64,000 bases of DNA from Gonapodya sp. JEL0774 (taxonomy: Eukaryota > Monoblepharomycota > Monoblepharidomycetes > Monoblepharidales > Gonapodyaceae): NCBI GenBank assembly GCA_027604505.1, contig JADIIX010000012.1, positions 62,001 to 126,000 of the forward strand, read 5' to 3'. Both the position numbers and the translations under genes were made by a program. Under the pieces are notes generated by a model. It was not told the origin of the DNA. It was given only the letters and a program-made list of their open reading frames with translations, and did not search any database. Positions 46,901-58,215 of the stretch are shown one piece after another. How positions within the stretch are numbered: the first letter of the stretch is position 1; the number at the start of each line of letters is the position of its first letter.

Positions 46901-49900
46901 TGCGAGATCGCACGCAAAGACATGCGCTTTTCAACTCACATTCAACTCCAACTTCTTGTTCGGCAACCAATGTCCTGTAGTATTGGCAACATCCGCCAAT
47001 CTTCTCGCCGCTTTAGCCATCTCCGTGGCCGCCTGAATCATCTCCGCGATGGCGTTGGGCGGTGGCCACACGCCCACGGCGATCTTTGTCGCGTACATGA
47101 CCTTTTTCGGGAAATCCTCCCTCAGCCCAGCCATGAGCCACCGCATGATCCCGCGGGCTTCGGTCAGCGCAAACAGGGGCACGTCATAGGTGCTGACCGT
47201 AACAGGTGCCGGAAGGCTAGGGTTGACGATGACGATACTGCTTCCCTCGGGTTCCGGCGGCACAGTGGCGGATGACGGAGACGAGGTCTTGGAGGCGCCC
47301 ACGACCACGGCATTCGAACTACTCCCGGCCATGGGAAGAAACTCTCTGGGCTCGATCTTTTCGATTTCGCGCACGATTTCCCCCGCGTTGAGAATGGCGT
47401 TGGCCACGATGGCCACGTAGTGGTGTTTGGTGCTCTTGTTGGCCGAGACGATGAGTTGGACGACGGATTGGTAGACTTTGAGGCACAGTACGTCGAGCTC
47501 GGTACCGTGGTCAGGGATGCTTTGGATGAGTTGGGCGATGAGATCGGTTTGGTAATCGAAGCCCTGGTGGGGTGGGCAGGGTCGCCGGGACGAGCAGCGT
47601 TGCCGAGGTGGGCACGAGTGTGAGCGCGGGACAACGGGCACCAGCGGTGTTAAACCAGGTTGGAAAATCACGCCATGAAACGATGCCACTGACGTCTCTC
47701 AGCACCACCGCCCGGTCCGCCGGCGCCCTGTGCCGTGACCCTCCAAACAAACTAGGAAACAATAAAAAAAATTCTCACCTCGACGTTCAGTCCGTGCTTG
47801 TGTTTCAAAGTACCGCGCTTCCCCAGCGTCGACATGGCGTTTTTCCTCCAGTCCTCTTTCCCTTCACCATGAGAGTCTTTATCCTTGGCCTCCTTCCCGC
47901 GGTTCATTTCGCCATTCTTCCTCGCTGCTCCTTTCCCATCTTTGCTCACCACAATGACGTCCATCTTGGCATCGTCACCCACACCACCACCACCATCAAG
48001 ACCACCCCCATCCGCCAACATCTTGTCCAAACGCCTGACGAGATCACCTTCCTGCGCGTCGAGATGGCTCATCGTGTCCACAAACGGGTTCTTCCTCACG
48101 CCGTCCACCCCGCCTTTGGAGCCCCCGACCTGCTGCATCTGTCCCACCAGACCCCCTTGCACCTGTCCCATCCCTATCCCAATCCCAGACACCGCCTGTC
48201 CTAGCCCCATCCCCATCTCCTGCCCCACTTCCTCGCTCCAAAACACGTTCGCCTCCGACGCTTTACTCTTCATGTAAACGATCCCGCTCCTCACCCAATT
48301 TCCCGGCTCCCCCCCGTCCTTATCCACCGTCGCGCCCCTCCTCAACAAACACCTCACCACATCTTCCTTCTTCATCCACGCGGCGACCGTGATCGCCGTG
48401 GCGCCCTTCCCGGGCCCGACTCGCCCGTCCACGCTGGCCCCGGCATCCAACACGGCTTCCACCGCGTCGGCACTGCCCGAATACGCCGCCGCCACGAGGG
48501 GGGTCACTCGCACACTCACCCTTCGCCCGGCCCGGCCGTCCTCCCCTGCGGCCCATCGCCACCACCCTCCGCGGGGTGTGTCAATGTCGCCACCCGCGCC
48601 ACCCGCGTCCACAATCGCCCTTACACAATCCCCGTGCCCTGCCAAACACGCCCACACTAGCGCCGTGAGCCCCCACCTGTCCGTAACTCCCGCGCTGGCG
48701 CCCCGTGCCATCAAAGAGCGCACCAACGCCGCGTGGCCCGCCGCGGCGGCCTTCATGAGCGCCGTGGCGCCCGTGGCGGGACACGCGGTATTCACGTCCA
48801 TCGGCACCGCCATGGCCATCCCGCCAGTGCCGCCGCCGTCCACTCCCGCGCACACCTCTCTCTTCAACCCGAGCCGTGCCGCGTCCCACAGGGGCAGTCT
48901 CCGTCTCGGCAAGTCCACGCGAGGTAGCGGTGCCGCGGGGTCGTCGGAGTACCCCGCTGTGGGGACGTACACAAGTACGTTGGGTACTCCCGTGGGAGCG
49001 AGGGATCCTTGTGGCGGGGCCGGGCCCGCAGACTGGGCTGAGGACGGGGACCCGGACGAGGAGACGTTAATGGACGGGGAAGGTTTGGCTAAGGACAGGG
49101 CGAGCGATGGGGGTAAGGGTGCCGGCGGGGCGTCGCGGAGGCGGGAGCGGGCGAGGCGAGTCGAGGGATGGGAGGCGGAGGAGGTACTGGGGCGGGTGGA
49201 GGTGATGGTGGTGGCGGGAGCCAAGTCGGCTCTCGAGCTGGCACTCCGGCTCCCCATGGTGGCCCGTTTCCTCTCCCCGTGTCCGTATCCCGTTCCCGTA
49301 CCATCACCTGGCCCGGTTCCGACCGACCCGACCGATCCGACCGACCCGCCGCCGCCTACCCCGCTGGCCCCCCTTCTTACCCCACCTCCAGCCCCCCCAT
49401 TCCCCTCCTCGTCCGAATCGACCACCAGCGACGCCGCCGATGCCGCGCGGGATATGGCGGTTCGGGCGAGACTGACAGCGGGCTTGGAGTGCGCCTGGGT
49501 GGGGAGAGGGAGGGAGGAGATGGAGGCGAGCGAGCCTGACGGGTGCTGGGAGGGCGGGTGAGTGGGAAGGGAAGACGGGAGCGGGAGGGACGCAAGAGAG
49601 GCTGAAGATGAGGCGGTGGTCGTGGTTTGCGCGTTGTGGCCGAGGTCGAGATGCGGGGAGGACGACGAGGGAGTACGGGTGTGGAGGTGGCCCGAGTGGG
49701 GGTCTGATGGCCCCGGATGGGCGAGCGGGCGTTTGACACGGGCGGTGGACAAGACGGCGGCGGTGGGGGCGTGGGACGGGACAGGGACAGGGTGGGTCGC
49801 GATGGAGTCGGTGTCGCTTGCCGCGGCGTCGTCAGGAGAGGCGGCAGCGACACTTGCAACGGCACCGGCACCACCAGTCCTTCCCCTCCTGGCACCCTCC

Positions 49901-51310
49901 TTCTCCCTCCCCCCCCGCCTATTACTAGTCCTCCCCCCCTTGCCCGCCCCATGCCTCGCCACACACTCCTCGACCGCCACAAACCCCGCCGCCCTCGCCA
50001 CCATCCCCGGCGTCACGCCTGCTCTGTTTGGCTTGTCCGGGTCTGCCCCGCGGGCGAGCAGGAGGGCCACGAGGGGGAGGTCGTCGTTGGCGCAGGCCAG
50101 GTGGAGCGGGGTGGTGCCGCAGGGGGCGAGGGGGCGGGACAGGGAGTGGGGAAGGAGGGTGAGGAAGGGGTGGAAGTGGGTGTGGAGGTGGTGGAGTTCG
50201 CCGGTCTTGGGGGTGTGGGGAGTTTGTGTGGCCAGGAGAGAAAGGGGTAGGGGGTGGTGGGGTGAAACAGGTGAGAACGGTCAGTTGTGGGAACGACGCA
50301 ACCGACACTTCCCGGACCCCACAACGCCAACGAGACCACCTTGCCAGGACGCAGCACCACCAGCACCAGCACCTAACTCGTACGGACACCACACGGACCG
50401 TCCCGCACGCACGCACGCACCCCACCCGACCTAAACAGGTGGGACCGGTCGACTGTGGGACCGACGCAACGGGCACCTGGCAAAGCCCGAAACCGTCCCG
50501 CGAGACCACTTTGGCAGCACCGTTCACCACCGCCACCACCTCACCATGGTCCACCACCACCTACCCCACTCCACCCAAACACACTCCACAAACAAACACG
50601 AACACAGACACCACCAAACACACAGAACCACCCCCGTGACACACACCATGCACATTTCGAGGAGTCGTCTTCCGGGTGGCACCGGTGCGGGCAAGAGCGG
50701 TTCTTGGAACGGTGTGAGGGATGGCGGGTGTTGCGGGTTGGGCATGGGTGGATTGGAATAGGAGATGGGTGGGTGTTGATGGGGGAGCGCGGGTGGTGGA
50801 GTGGGGGTGGGGGGTGCCGGGGCGGGAGTGGAGGGAAGCGGGGGAAGGGAACGGGCATGGGGCGACGGGTGGGAGATATGGAATTGGGGATGCAAGGGAG
50901 AGGGAGACAGGGAGGTTGAGGGGGAGGCAGCAGGGATGGGAAGGGCGGCTGAGGACGCGGAGGGGGATGGGGCGGGCGACGTGGCCGCGGGTCTGTCGCG
51001 CTTGGACTTGTCGCTGGGTGTGAGGGGTATGGAGCGTGTATGGAGCGTGTATGGAGGGTGAATGGAGGGTGTATGGAACGTGGGAGAGTCTGAGTGGCCC
51101 AACGGTCTCGGTGTCTCCCACCCGCATCTCCACAACCACCATTCCACAACTCCTCATCACGCCTGCATGGCATCTGCATCCCTGCATCCCTCCATCCCTT
51201 GCGCCTGTCCCTGTTCCCCGTTCCCCGTTGACCTCCCCACGTCCTTCCCGACCCGTCCGCGCCCTCGAAGCACACTCGCAGACTCACCCGATTCCAAACA
51301 GCTTCTTCAT
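43942..51310 (-). CDS. Multidomain ankyrin-repeat Ras guanine nucleotide exchange factor
   Basis: The longest gene in the window. ATG 51310 opens MKKLFGIG, spliced to DKSKRDRPAATSPAP, a Pro/Ser-rich leader. Then ankyrin repeats: CGTTPLHLACANDDLPLVAL with LLARGADPDKPNRAGVTPG; after a ~300-residue Ser/Ala/Thr linker, RRLPLWDAARLGL, TGATALMKAAAAGHAALVRS, GLTALVWACLAGHGDCVRAI, VTPLVAAAYSGSADAVEAVL and ATAITVAAWMKKEDVVRCLL. A helical region with two copies of a GVWPPPxAxxEMI module follows (around 47085-47035 and 46325-46290). RasGEF_N is FNSTFLMTHHSFTTSRELLE with IIRRYDITPPYGLSQKSFDI; the catalytic Cdc25 domain has LEMARQVTLVEFEYYRLVRP, NNFNGATGIVAAFCMSPVTR, LKRTW, YLTDLTFLELGNQDFLPESH and LINFDKRRKAAQIVGEILQY. 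An acidic tail ends at 43942. It should activate a Ras/Rap GTPase. Exons between 50640 and 50260, and around 47750-47560, are approximate; the ankyrin part could be a separate gene. Confidence 0.75.
50265..50543. repeat. Diverged direct repeat of ~105 bases, two copies
   Basis: Copy A (about 50265-50373) and copy B (about 50433-50543) both begin AAACAGGTG, run through a (C/A)CGACGCAAC core and reach GCGAGACCAC / ACGAGACCAC before a CACC-rich end. The first 45 bases are roughly 80% alike by eye. The spacing between copies is 168 bases. They lie in the poorly resolved N-terminal part of the RasGEF gene; on the minus strand each contains a KVVS-coding stretch. Confidence 0.6.
51020..51085. repeat. 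Short tandem GTATGGAGCG-type repeats
   Basis: About six copies of a degenerate 10-base unit (GTATGGAGCG, GTATGGAGGG, GAATGGAGGG and similar) lie within the first intron of the RasGEF gene, an obvious replication-slippage tract. Confidence 0.7.
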
Positions 51311-53201
51311 CTCGCGTCGTGTGGTCCCACGCGTGCTCTTCCTGATTTGGACGTTTCCTGTTCCCCCGGGTGGGCAATGACACTCAGCGCGTGTCCTGGG
51401 TGAGTGGGGTAACTTCGGGGTTGTGGTGGTGCCCACGGCAGGCGGGTCCGTGCACCAATGAACCTTTACATCAAGACATGAACTCACTTCATGATAGCCT
51501 TGCATTGCGTTTACACCTAACAGTAATAAGTACACCCTGTCATAAGTCAAAATCTCCTGCCCCGGATCTCAAAATGGTTACGGTATGTGCCGAACAGGGT
51601 TTCGAAGCACGTACACTGTTCAGCACCTGTTAACAACATCGTACCTCTGCATAATCTAAATCAGCTCAGTCTGAGTCAAAATATACTCTCGAAATGTCGC
51701 CTATTTTGCTGCACACAGGATCCTCCTAACTGCATACAGAGAAGGCGTTCAATTAGTTCTCTGCGCGCCATGTTGCACGCAGCATTTCAGCATTCAGCAA
51801 ATGCCTTTATTAAGCTCATTGTGCTCCATTCAACATTCAGCGAAGGCGTTTGTAAAGTTCGATGTGCTGTGAGTCCGTCTGCTCACTCGTGGCCGCGGGG
51901 CGCTGTGGGAACTGACGAAACGATAAGTTCCACGACGGTCAGCGTGAACTCTTCTTTGGCCATCAATCGAAAAAGTGAACCAGTTCTTGGATTTCGCGGT
52001 GCCCCCATTTTCTATCGCGCTCGCTCACTTCGTTGCGAGTAATCGCATCGGAATCCGATGTCGCGCCGTGCCAGATTGATTCGACTAATGGGACAACTCC
52101 CGTGGGATCACCCAGACGCAATGGGTCAAAGTAAGTCCAGGAAGCTCGTACAAGAGACTTGGGTCGGCGTCGTGGGGTTACGGTGGTTCTCGCCTATCGA
52201 TCACCAATTCTGCTCCATCTCCGCACCAATTTTCCTTCGGCAAACATCTTTCATCTTCGTTCCAAGCGTATTGTTCGTCTTACTTCTCCGCTCTTGCTAC
52301 CTTTAACTTGCCTCAAACTTGTCGTGGAGCCTGAAAGGAACAGACGGAACGTTTCAATGAAATACTATCTTTGCGCGCAAGTTCAATGGACACATCAAGG
52401 AAAAGGAGCGCAATCACTTCTCATCTGGTGATTGGAACTCTGTATGGGACGTTTTCAAGAAACATCATTGGTTAGAACAAAGACGAACGCGCCTTTCGGA
52501 AAACGCCCACAACTGAGCCCATTGCAGCCAACAAAGACCTTCCGTATGCGACGTGTCTCGCGTTTTTCATTTTTCAGTGGCGCTCTGCTGTCAGTCTCCG
52601 ATTTTTCCTGGGAATGTCACTGCGAGGCGATTGTAACGGTTCTCAGCGACGGGTTGACACTTAAACAAGCACTTGAAGATTGATGCCGGACTTTCAGTGA
52701 TATATTTACGAAACAGCGACTGCTTTTGAATCCTCTCCATTAGTGTACTTAGCACAGACACACTAAAATGAGATTGCAAATACATATGAAGAAGCTACAA
52801 AGGCAACATGGTACTAAAAGATCACGTTTTGCAGAGCACGTTAACAGACGAATAGCAGTGCTCGGTGGTTTGAAGGCTTGGTCGGGGAATGCGTACATAG
52901 ACCCGCAACAACGAAGGACGGTGATGAAAAGAGGATCTGCGAACGGACTGGGGCGTCCCAGATTCTGCGTGAACAATATCCTCTACTTTGCATGAGCTGC
53001 GCGCGCCACGTAACAATAATCTGCCACAGCAACTGCGGACTCAGGTTCCCAGCCACGACCACACCTTCATCCAAGATTCGTCTGCGTCTCTGCAAAACTC
53101 CCAAAAAGTGTACGGCGGAGCCCAACCTGTCAAACTCTTGTACTTGACTTACTCTCACAAAACACCTCGTTTCGCCGCTCTTATCGCTTCGTGTCTTCCC
53201 C
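51311..53201. other. Divergent intergenic region, 1.9 kb
   Basis: Separates the divergent RasGEF and kinase starts. It holds no recognised gene. One short frame at 52058 (MSRRARLIRLMGQLPWDHPD, then a GTAAGT donor) has coding character but no family. Two diverged copies of a ~35-base CATTCAGC(G/A)AA motif sit at about 51791 and 51834. Confidence 0.35.
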
Positions 53202-55951
53202 ATGGAGATTGACCGAGACGAACTCCCCGGCCTTTGGAGGCTCTGGGAGGTCAGTGAGTCCGATGTGTCATTGACACAGGAAAGGCTCGGTAGGGGCGGG
53301 GTCGGAACCGTTGTGCGGGGTGTCTGGAAGGGCCAGGTCGACGTGGCAGTGAAGACGGTGGAGTTCAAACAAGGCTACAGCAGGAAGGTGAGCCAGTCCC
53401 GTTCCAAGACTGACTGGGACAACCACCTCGTGTGCTGACGCTGTGTCTGGCTGACCAGGAATTCAATCGGGAGGCGAGAATCTGGCACAACATGTCGTCG
53501 CCAAGGATCCTACCACTCTTTGGGATCATTACCGAGGGCACAGTGTGGCGATTTCTCTCTCCAATCATGAAGAACGGGGACGTCAGAACCTATCTTGGGA
53601 CACTTCCATCTGGGTCTAAGAGACACGAGAAAACGCTTAGTCTGGGGAGTGCCAATCATCGCGAAATTTCAGCCAGTGGATAAAATTTAAGTCCCACACA
53701 GCTGCGTGATATCGCCGAGGGGATGGAATACCTACATAGTCGCAATGTGGTGCATGCAGACCTCAAACCAGAGCAGATCCTCGTGAATCAACATGAGCAA
53801 GCTGTTGTCACGGACTTCGGGTTTTCAAAGGTGGACCACGGCAGTTTGGTGAGCACCTACTTGAACTTTGAGTGTTCCACAGATGAGACCAACCACGGCC
53901 GTTGTTCAGATGAGACAAGAACCTGTTCCTGCCACACCAACTTCGATACGTGCTCCTATGTATGTTGATCCATGGATGGCCAATATCACGGTCACAGTCA
54001 CAGGAGCACGGCACGGCACTGCAAAATACATGTCACCAGAGCGGTTGCTGGGACGTGGCACAACAATTAAGGGCGATGTGTACGCGTTTGGCATCACCAT
54101 TTATGCAGTGAGTGGGAATATGTGAAAGGGTCGCCCAGCAGGCTCAACTGAAAAGCCAATCTGCATAGATGTGGACGCTTGAGCCGTTGTACCCACAGTT
54201 CAGAGCGTCGAATGAGTCCGCAAGAGCAGGCAGTAATTTGGCAACGTATTTGTGAGGGTGACCTTCGGCCCCTGCAATCGTCGTCCCCGACTCCGGCTGG
54301 TATGCCTTTGTGGCTCCGAAATCTCATGGAACAGTGCTGGCATCAGGACCCACTACAGCGCCCCGAATTTTCCATGATCAAAGGCATAATTACAGCAAAC
54401 ATGTGAGTTGTTGCAAATTCATGCTGCCGTCAAATACCTATATCTGTGGTGCAATCAAATTTCAGCCCCGAAACCCCTGCACCTGCAGCACTCCCCGCGT
54501 TTGACATCAACCCCAATTTGGATGTCGGTGCGCTTTTTGACCTTGCCAAGGCGGCCGCAGAGGCACGGGATCTCAACAGAGCGTCTCAGTTGTTTGCAAG
54601 AGCTGCGGAAATGGGGCACCCTGGAGCGCAGGAACGGCTCGCGTGGTATTACCAGAACGGACTGGGGATCCTCGAGAGATCACTTGAGCGTGCTGCAGAG
54701 TGGTACGCCAAAGCTTCGGAGCAGGGCAACATGGACGCACAAATCATTCTCGCGAAGTGGTACCAGGAGGGGATCGGTGTCTCTGTGAACGCTGGTAAAG
54801 CCGTGCAGCTGCTGGAGCACGTAGTCAAGATCTATCAGGGATTTCTGGCGGAGGACGACCCTAAGCGTCTCTCATCGCAGTACAACCTCTCTAAGGCGTA
54901 CCAGGATCATGGGCAGGTGGGCGAGGCTGTCAAGCTGCTGGAGCATGTGGTCGCCGTCCTAGGGAGAACAATAGTGGAGGACCACCCGTCCCATCTTGCT
55001 TCGCAGCACACCTTAGCCCAGGTGTACCTGTCAGATGGGCAGGTGGACAAGGCCGTCAAGCTGCTTGAGCACGTCATCTCCGTCCAATCGACAATTATGG
55101 CAGAGGACCACCCGTCCCGTCTCGCTTCGCAGGCCGTGCTTGCCCAGGCGTACCAGGCCAACGGGCAGGTGGGCGAGGCCATCAAGCTGCTGGTGCACGT
55201 CATCGCTGTCCAATCAACAAACATGGCAGAGGACCACCCGTCCCATCTCACGGCGCAAGTAGTGCTTGCCCAGGCGTACCTGGAAGATGGGCAGGTGGAC
55301 AAGGCCATCAACCTGCTAGGGCACGTCATAGCCATCGAATCCAGAGTCTTGGCGGAGGACCACCCGTCCCGTTTCACGTCGCAGCACACCCTTGCCCAGG
55401 CGTACCAGGCTGACGGGCAGGTGGCCAAGGCTGTCCAGCTGCTGGAGCACGTCGTCACCGTCAAATCGACAATTATGACAGAGGACCACCCTGACCGTCT
55501 CATGTCGCAGGCTGTGCTTGCCCAGGCATACTTGCACGACGGGCAGGTGAGCAAGGCTGTCACATTGCTGGAGCACGTCGTCGCTGTCCGAGGGAGAACG
55601 CTAATGGAGGACCACCCTGACCGAGTGGACTCAGAGTCCTGGCTGGCACACGCTCTCGGGTTGGACCGCCACAAAATGGAGCCCACTGTCGGGCACCAAC
55701 AGCATCTAGGTACGCCGCCTGATGCCGTGGCGGGAGTGGCTCTCTTGGAGGAAGAGGATGGTGGTGATGATGGTGGTGATGTTGGTGAACGCTTTGCTGG
55801 TGGTGGGAGGTCCGCGCTGATGGGTGGCAGCGGCGAGGTGGCAGCACTCCCACTCGATGGAGGAGCAGGACTGGTGCCGCCGAGTAAGAAGGGCAAGAAG
55901 AAGAGTGACAGCGTGGTTCAGAGACTGTGGAAGAAAATCACGGGGAACTAA
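53202..55951 (+). CDS. Divergent TKL-like kinase fused to Sel1 and TPR repeats
   Basis: ATG 53202. Kinase N-lobe: ERLGRGGVGTVVRGVWKG (glycine loop), VDVAVKTVEFKQ (ATP Lys), EFNREARIWHNMSSPRILPL (helix C Glu). C-lobe: LRDIAEGMEYLHSRNVVHAD, then LKPEQILVNQ, VVTDFGFSKV, GARHGTAKYMSPERLLG and DVYAFGITIYA. The HRD motif is HAD and the metal-binding Asn is Gln, so activity is doubtful. MWTLEPLYPQFRASNES is in one frame and PQEQAVIWQRICEGDLRPLQ in the next, so a one-base shift lies near 54210-54220 unless an alternative 89-base intron (54115-54203) removes the first block. The kinase ends MEQCWHQDPLQRPEFSMIKG. Then a Sel1-type pair (ASQLFARAAEMGHPGAQERL, AEWYAKASEQGNMDAQIILA) and seven 42-residue TPRs (LLEHVVAV...EDHP...LAQAY) up to about 55665. 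The acidic-to-basic tail ends VVQRLWKKITGN. Confidence 0.8.
54794..55665 (+). repeat. Seven tandem 126-base (42-residue) TPR repeats
   Basis: Units repeat every 126 bases inside the kinase gene: (G/D/S)KAV-x-LLEHV-x-V, a variable segment, (A/V)EDHPS-x-L-x-SQ-x-x-LAQAY-x-x-DGQV. Forty-two residues is the kinesin-light-chain TPR period. Copies are close at the DNA level (the EDHP and LAQAY codons are nearly constant), pointing to recent amplification or gene conversion. The first copy (EDDPKRLSSQYNLSKAY) and the last (VDSESWLAHAL) are the most divergent. Confidence 0.9.
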
Positions 55952-58215
55952 GATGCTTTTAGGTGTGATGTGTTTCGTTTTTATTAGGGTCAAATTGGAC
56001 CGTGTGCTCGCTCGAACCATCAGCTGCGCTTCACATTCTAGAACTACCAGCCCCAAAGGTTCGACAGGCCTAGTCAAACCTTTCATAGTTGGTGGTTCTT
56101 TCAACAGGGGGGTGGTTTACAGGCCAGAATCGCCTGTACAGAAAACTGCCTTCATTGGTCTGACTATCCCGTTCATCCACCTTCACCAAGACCCATTTGC
56201 TCGGTAGTATCCGACGCCCCACATCGATCATCTTGTCATCATGTTGAGCGTTTGGCAGTTCAGTCTGGAGGGTGAAAGAGTCCGCGGCGGGTACCAATTT
56301 CGAGGGGAAAGGGCAGAGGTTGGCTGACAGGGATACACAGATGAGCAAATAATCATTGGGACGTGAAAGTAAACGTGCGAGCTCGCTGTGGCGGGCAATA
56401 CAGAGCAACACGGCATCTAATATATGAATATTAACCGACAGAACAACGGAGAGACTCACATTCACGCAGGAACGATTCTCCCACTTTTGCACCGTTTTCC
56501 CATCGATCATATCTCCGAATCAAGTTTGATATGCGCGGAGACGGTCCGCGTCGTGACCCGGTGGGCTAGAGAAGGTGAGAGGCTGAAATTGCACTCTAGA
56601 AAGCAATGGCCAACTGAGTTGTGTAAACTTAGTACGCGGAATCGTCTGACGGTGTGTGGAGAAAGGGGGGGGGGGGGCGGCGGAAGGAGTACAACATGGC
56701 GAACCGGAACACGGGGGCACGCTGCACGTGTTGAGGTGAGATATCGAGTGTATTGGACTCTGGCAAAAACAGGAATATGTCGATAGAACGATACGCGTGT
56801 GTCTCGAAAGGGGTGCCGTCCATTTGATTTTGTCACCTGTCCGCGCTGCTGTCTGGGCAGGCTCATGGCGGCAAGCAGGAACCACACATCGGGACAACCC
56901 AAGAAATTCATATGCGCGGACCGATGGATAATTTTCTTGTGCCATTACTTTTGAATTCCTGATTTGGTGTGCAAGACTGGCATGGGAAGTGCCGCTGTGC
57001 TCGGACTTCACGATATCAATGGTGTCACGTTCACACGATCAACAGAGAATGAAGATGAGGTGAGACCTTTTCGAATCAGACAAGTACATTCAGGCATGTA
57101 CCGAGTTACATTTTCTTTGGTTCACTGTATTACAATGCAACAATCTAAACAAACACAAGGTAGACGTGACCTTTTGATCTTTTGATCGATTAACGGCAAT
57201 GCTGTCTGTGAACATCACACCGATTCAAACTAGCGACCAGCTTGCAGGTGTGTTATACTTGCTTGTCCAGTGCGAAATAATGCTGACTTGACAGAGTCAA
57301 GCACAGAGTCAGTCCGAAACCTCGAGAACGACCAAAAGTACTTAGACTGAATAGAAATGCGATCTCACTCACTTTGGGTCATGGAATGTTTGCCGCGCTC
57401 AATACTTCATGTGTGTGACCAATGACTCCCGCGCTCTGCACTCACAAGTCGCAAGGGAACAAACAGAACACAGACACACAGAATTGTCTGTCTACCTGTT
57501 GGCACCGAACATGAAATGGGAGTAAGGTCAGGAAATGTGTAACGGGTATTTTGAGGTTTGCTTTATTGAGCCCGGACAGAGAGACAAGTGACAACAGTTG
57601 GTTTGGGGAGTCCGATGTCGCTGTTGCTTGCTTATTAGAGGAAGATCAACGAGTGAAAACAAAAATGAGAGTAGAACTAAAGTTTGGTCATCATTTCTCA
57701 AGCTCGCATCTCCCTTCAGTGTTTCCATTCGTTTCATGGCTCCCGGCGTGTCCGGAGGGCCTGCCAAACTCGTGCTCTTTGGCACGAAAAGGCAAGGGAC
57801 TACACAAAGTCCGGCGCGAACTCAAATCAAGTCACATGAAATGCAATTGGATTTAACAGCGCAGTTAACAAACTCTTTAGGGGTGAACCACTATGAATTC
57901 ATGCGAGCCAGTCTAGAAGCATTGTTGATATGAATTTATGTCTCGTATGATTATTTCCGCCCATGAATTCGTTTGAAATCACAAATTGCGTGTTAGTCCT
58001 GCTCGGGGGGATTCACCACCTGAAAACAGAGAACTCCACAGCCAACAAAGACACCGACGCTCAAAACTCGGGCATCTTTCGGGTTTTTCGGGTTTTCTGT
58101 TTCCCGGGCTCTGCAATCTGATCTGTCAAGAATCGACGTTTCTTCCCCGCTGTCCGGTTGTTGGACGGCATCGGTCCCCGGTCGCATCCTCCCTTCCGCC
58201 TTTCCCCCACTCGCG
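55952..58215. other. Long gene-poor region, 2.3 kb
   Basis: No recognised gene. A minus-strand frame 56510-56070 (containing ARHSELARLLSRPNDYLLI and LPSKWVLVKVDERDSQ) is open for 146 codons, and a 65-codon plus-strand frame starts at ATG 57736 (MAPGVSGGPAKLVLFGTKRQ). Neither has a known domain and both are guesses. A run of 13 G bases begins at 56666. The rest is AT-rich sequence. Confidence 0.3.

Noticed and set aside
48389-49561. 390-codon plus-strand open frame
   Set aside because: It is antisense to the ankyrin/linker part of the RasGEF gene; high GC and Ala/Pro/Ser codons keep opposite frames open. No domain is visible in it.
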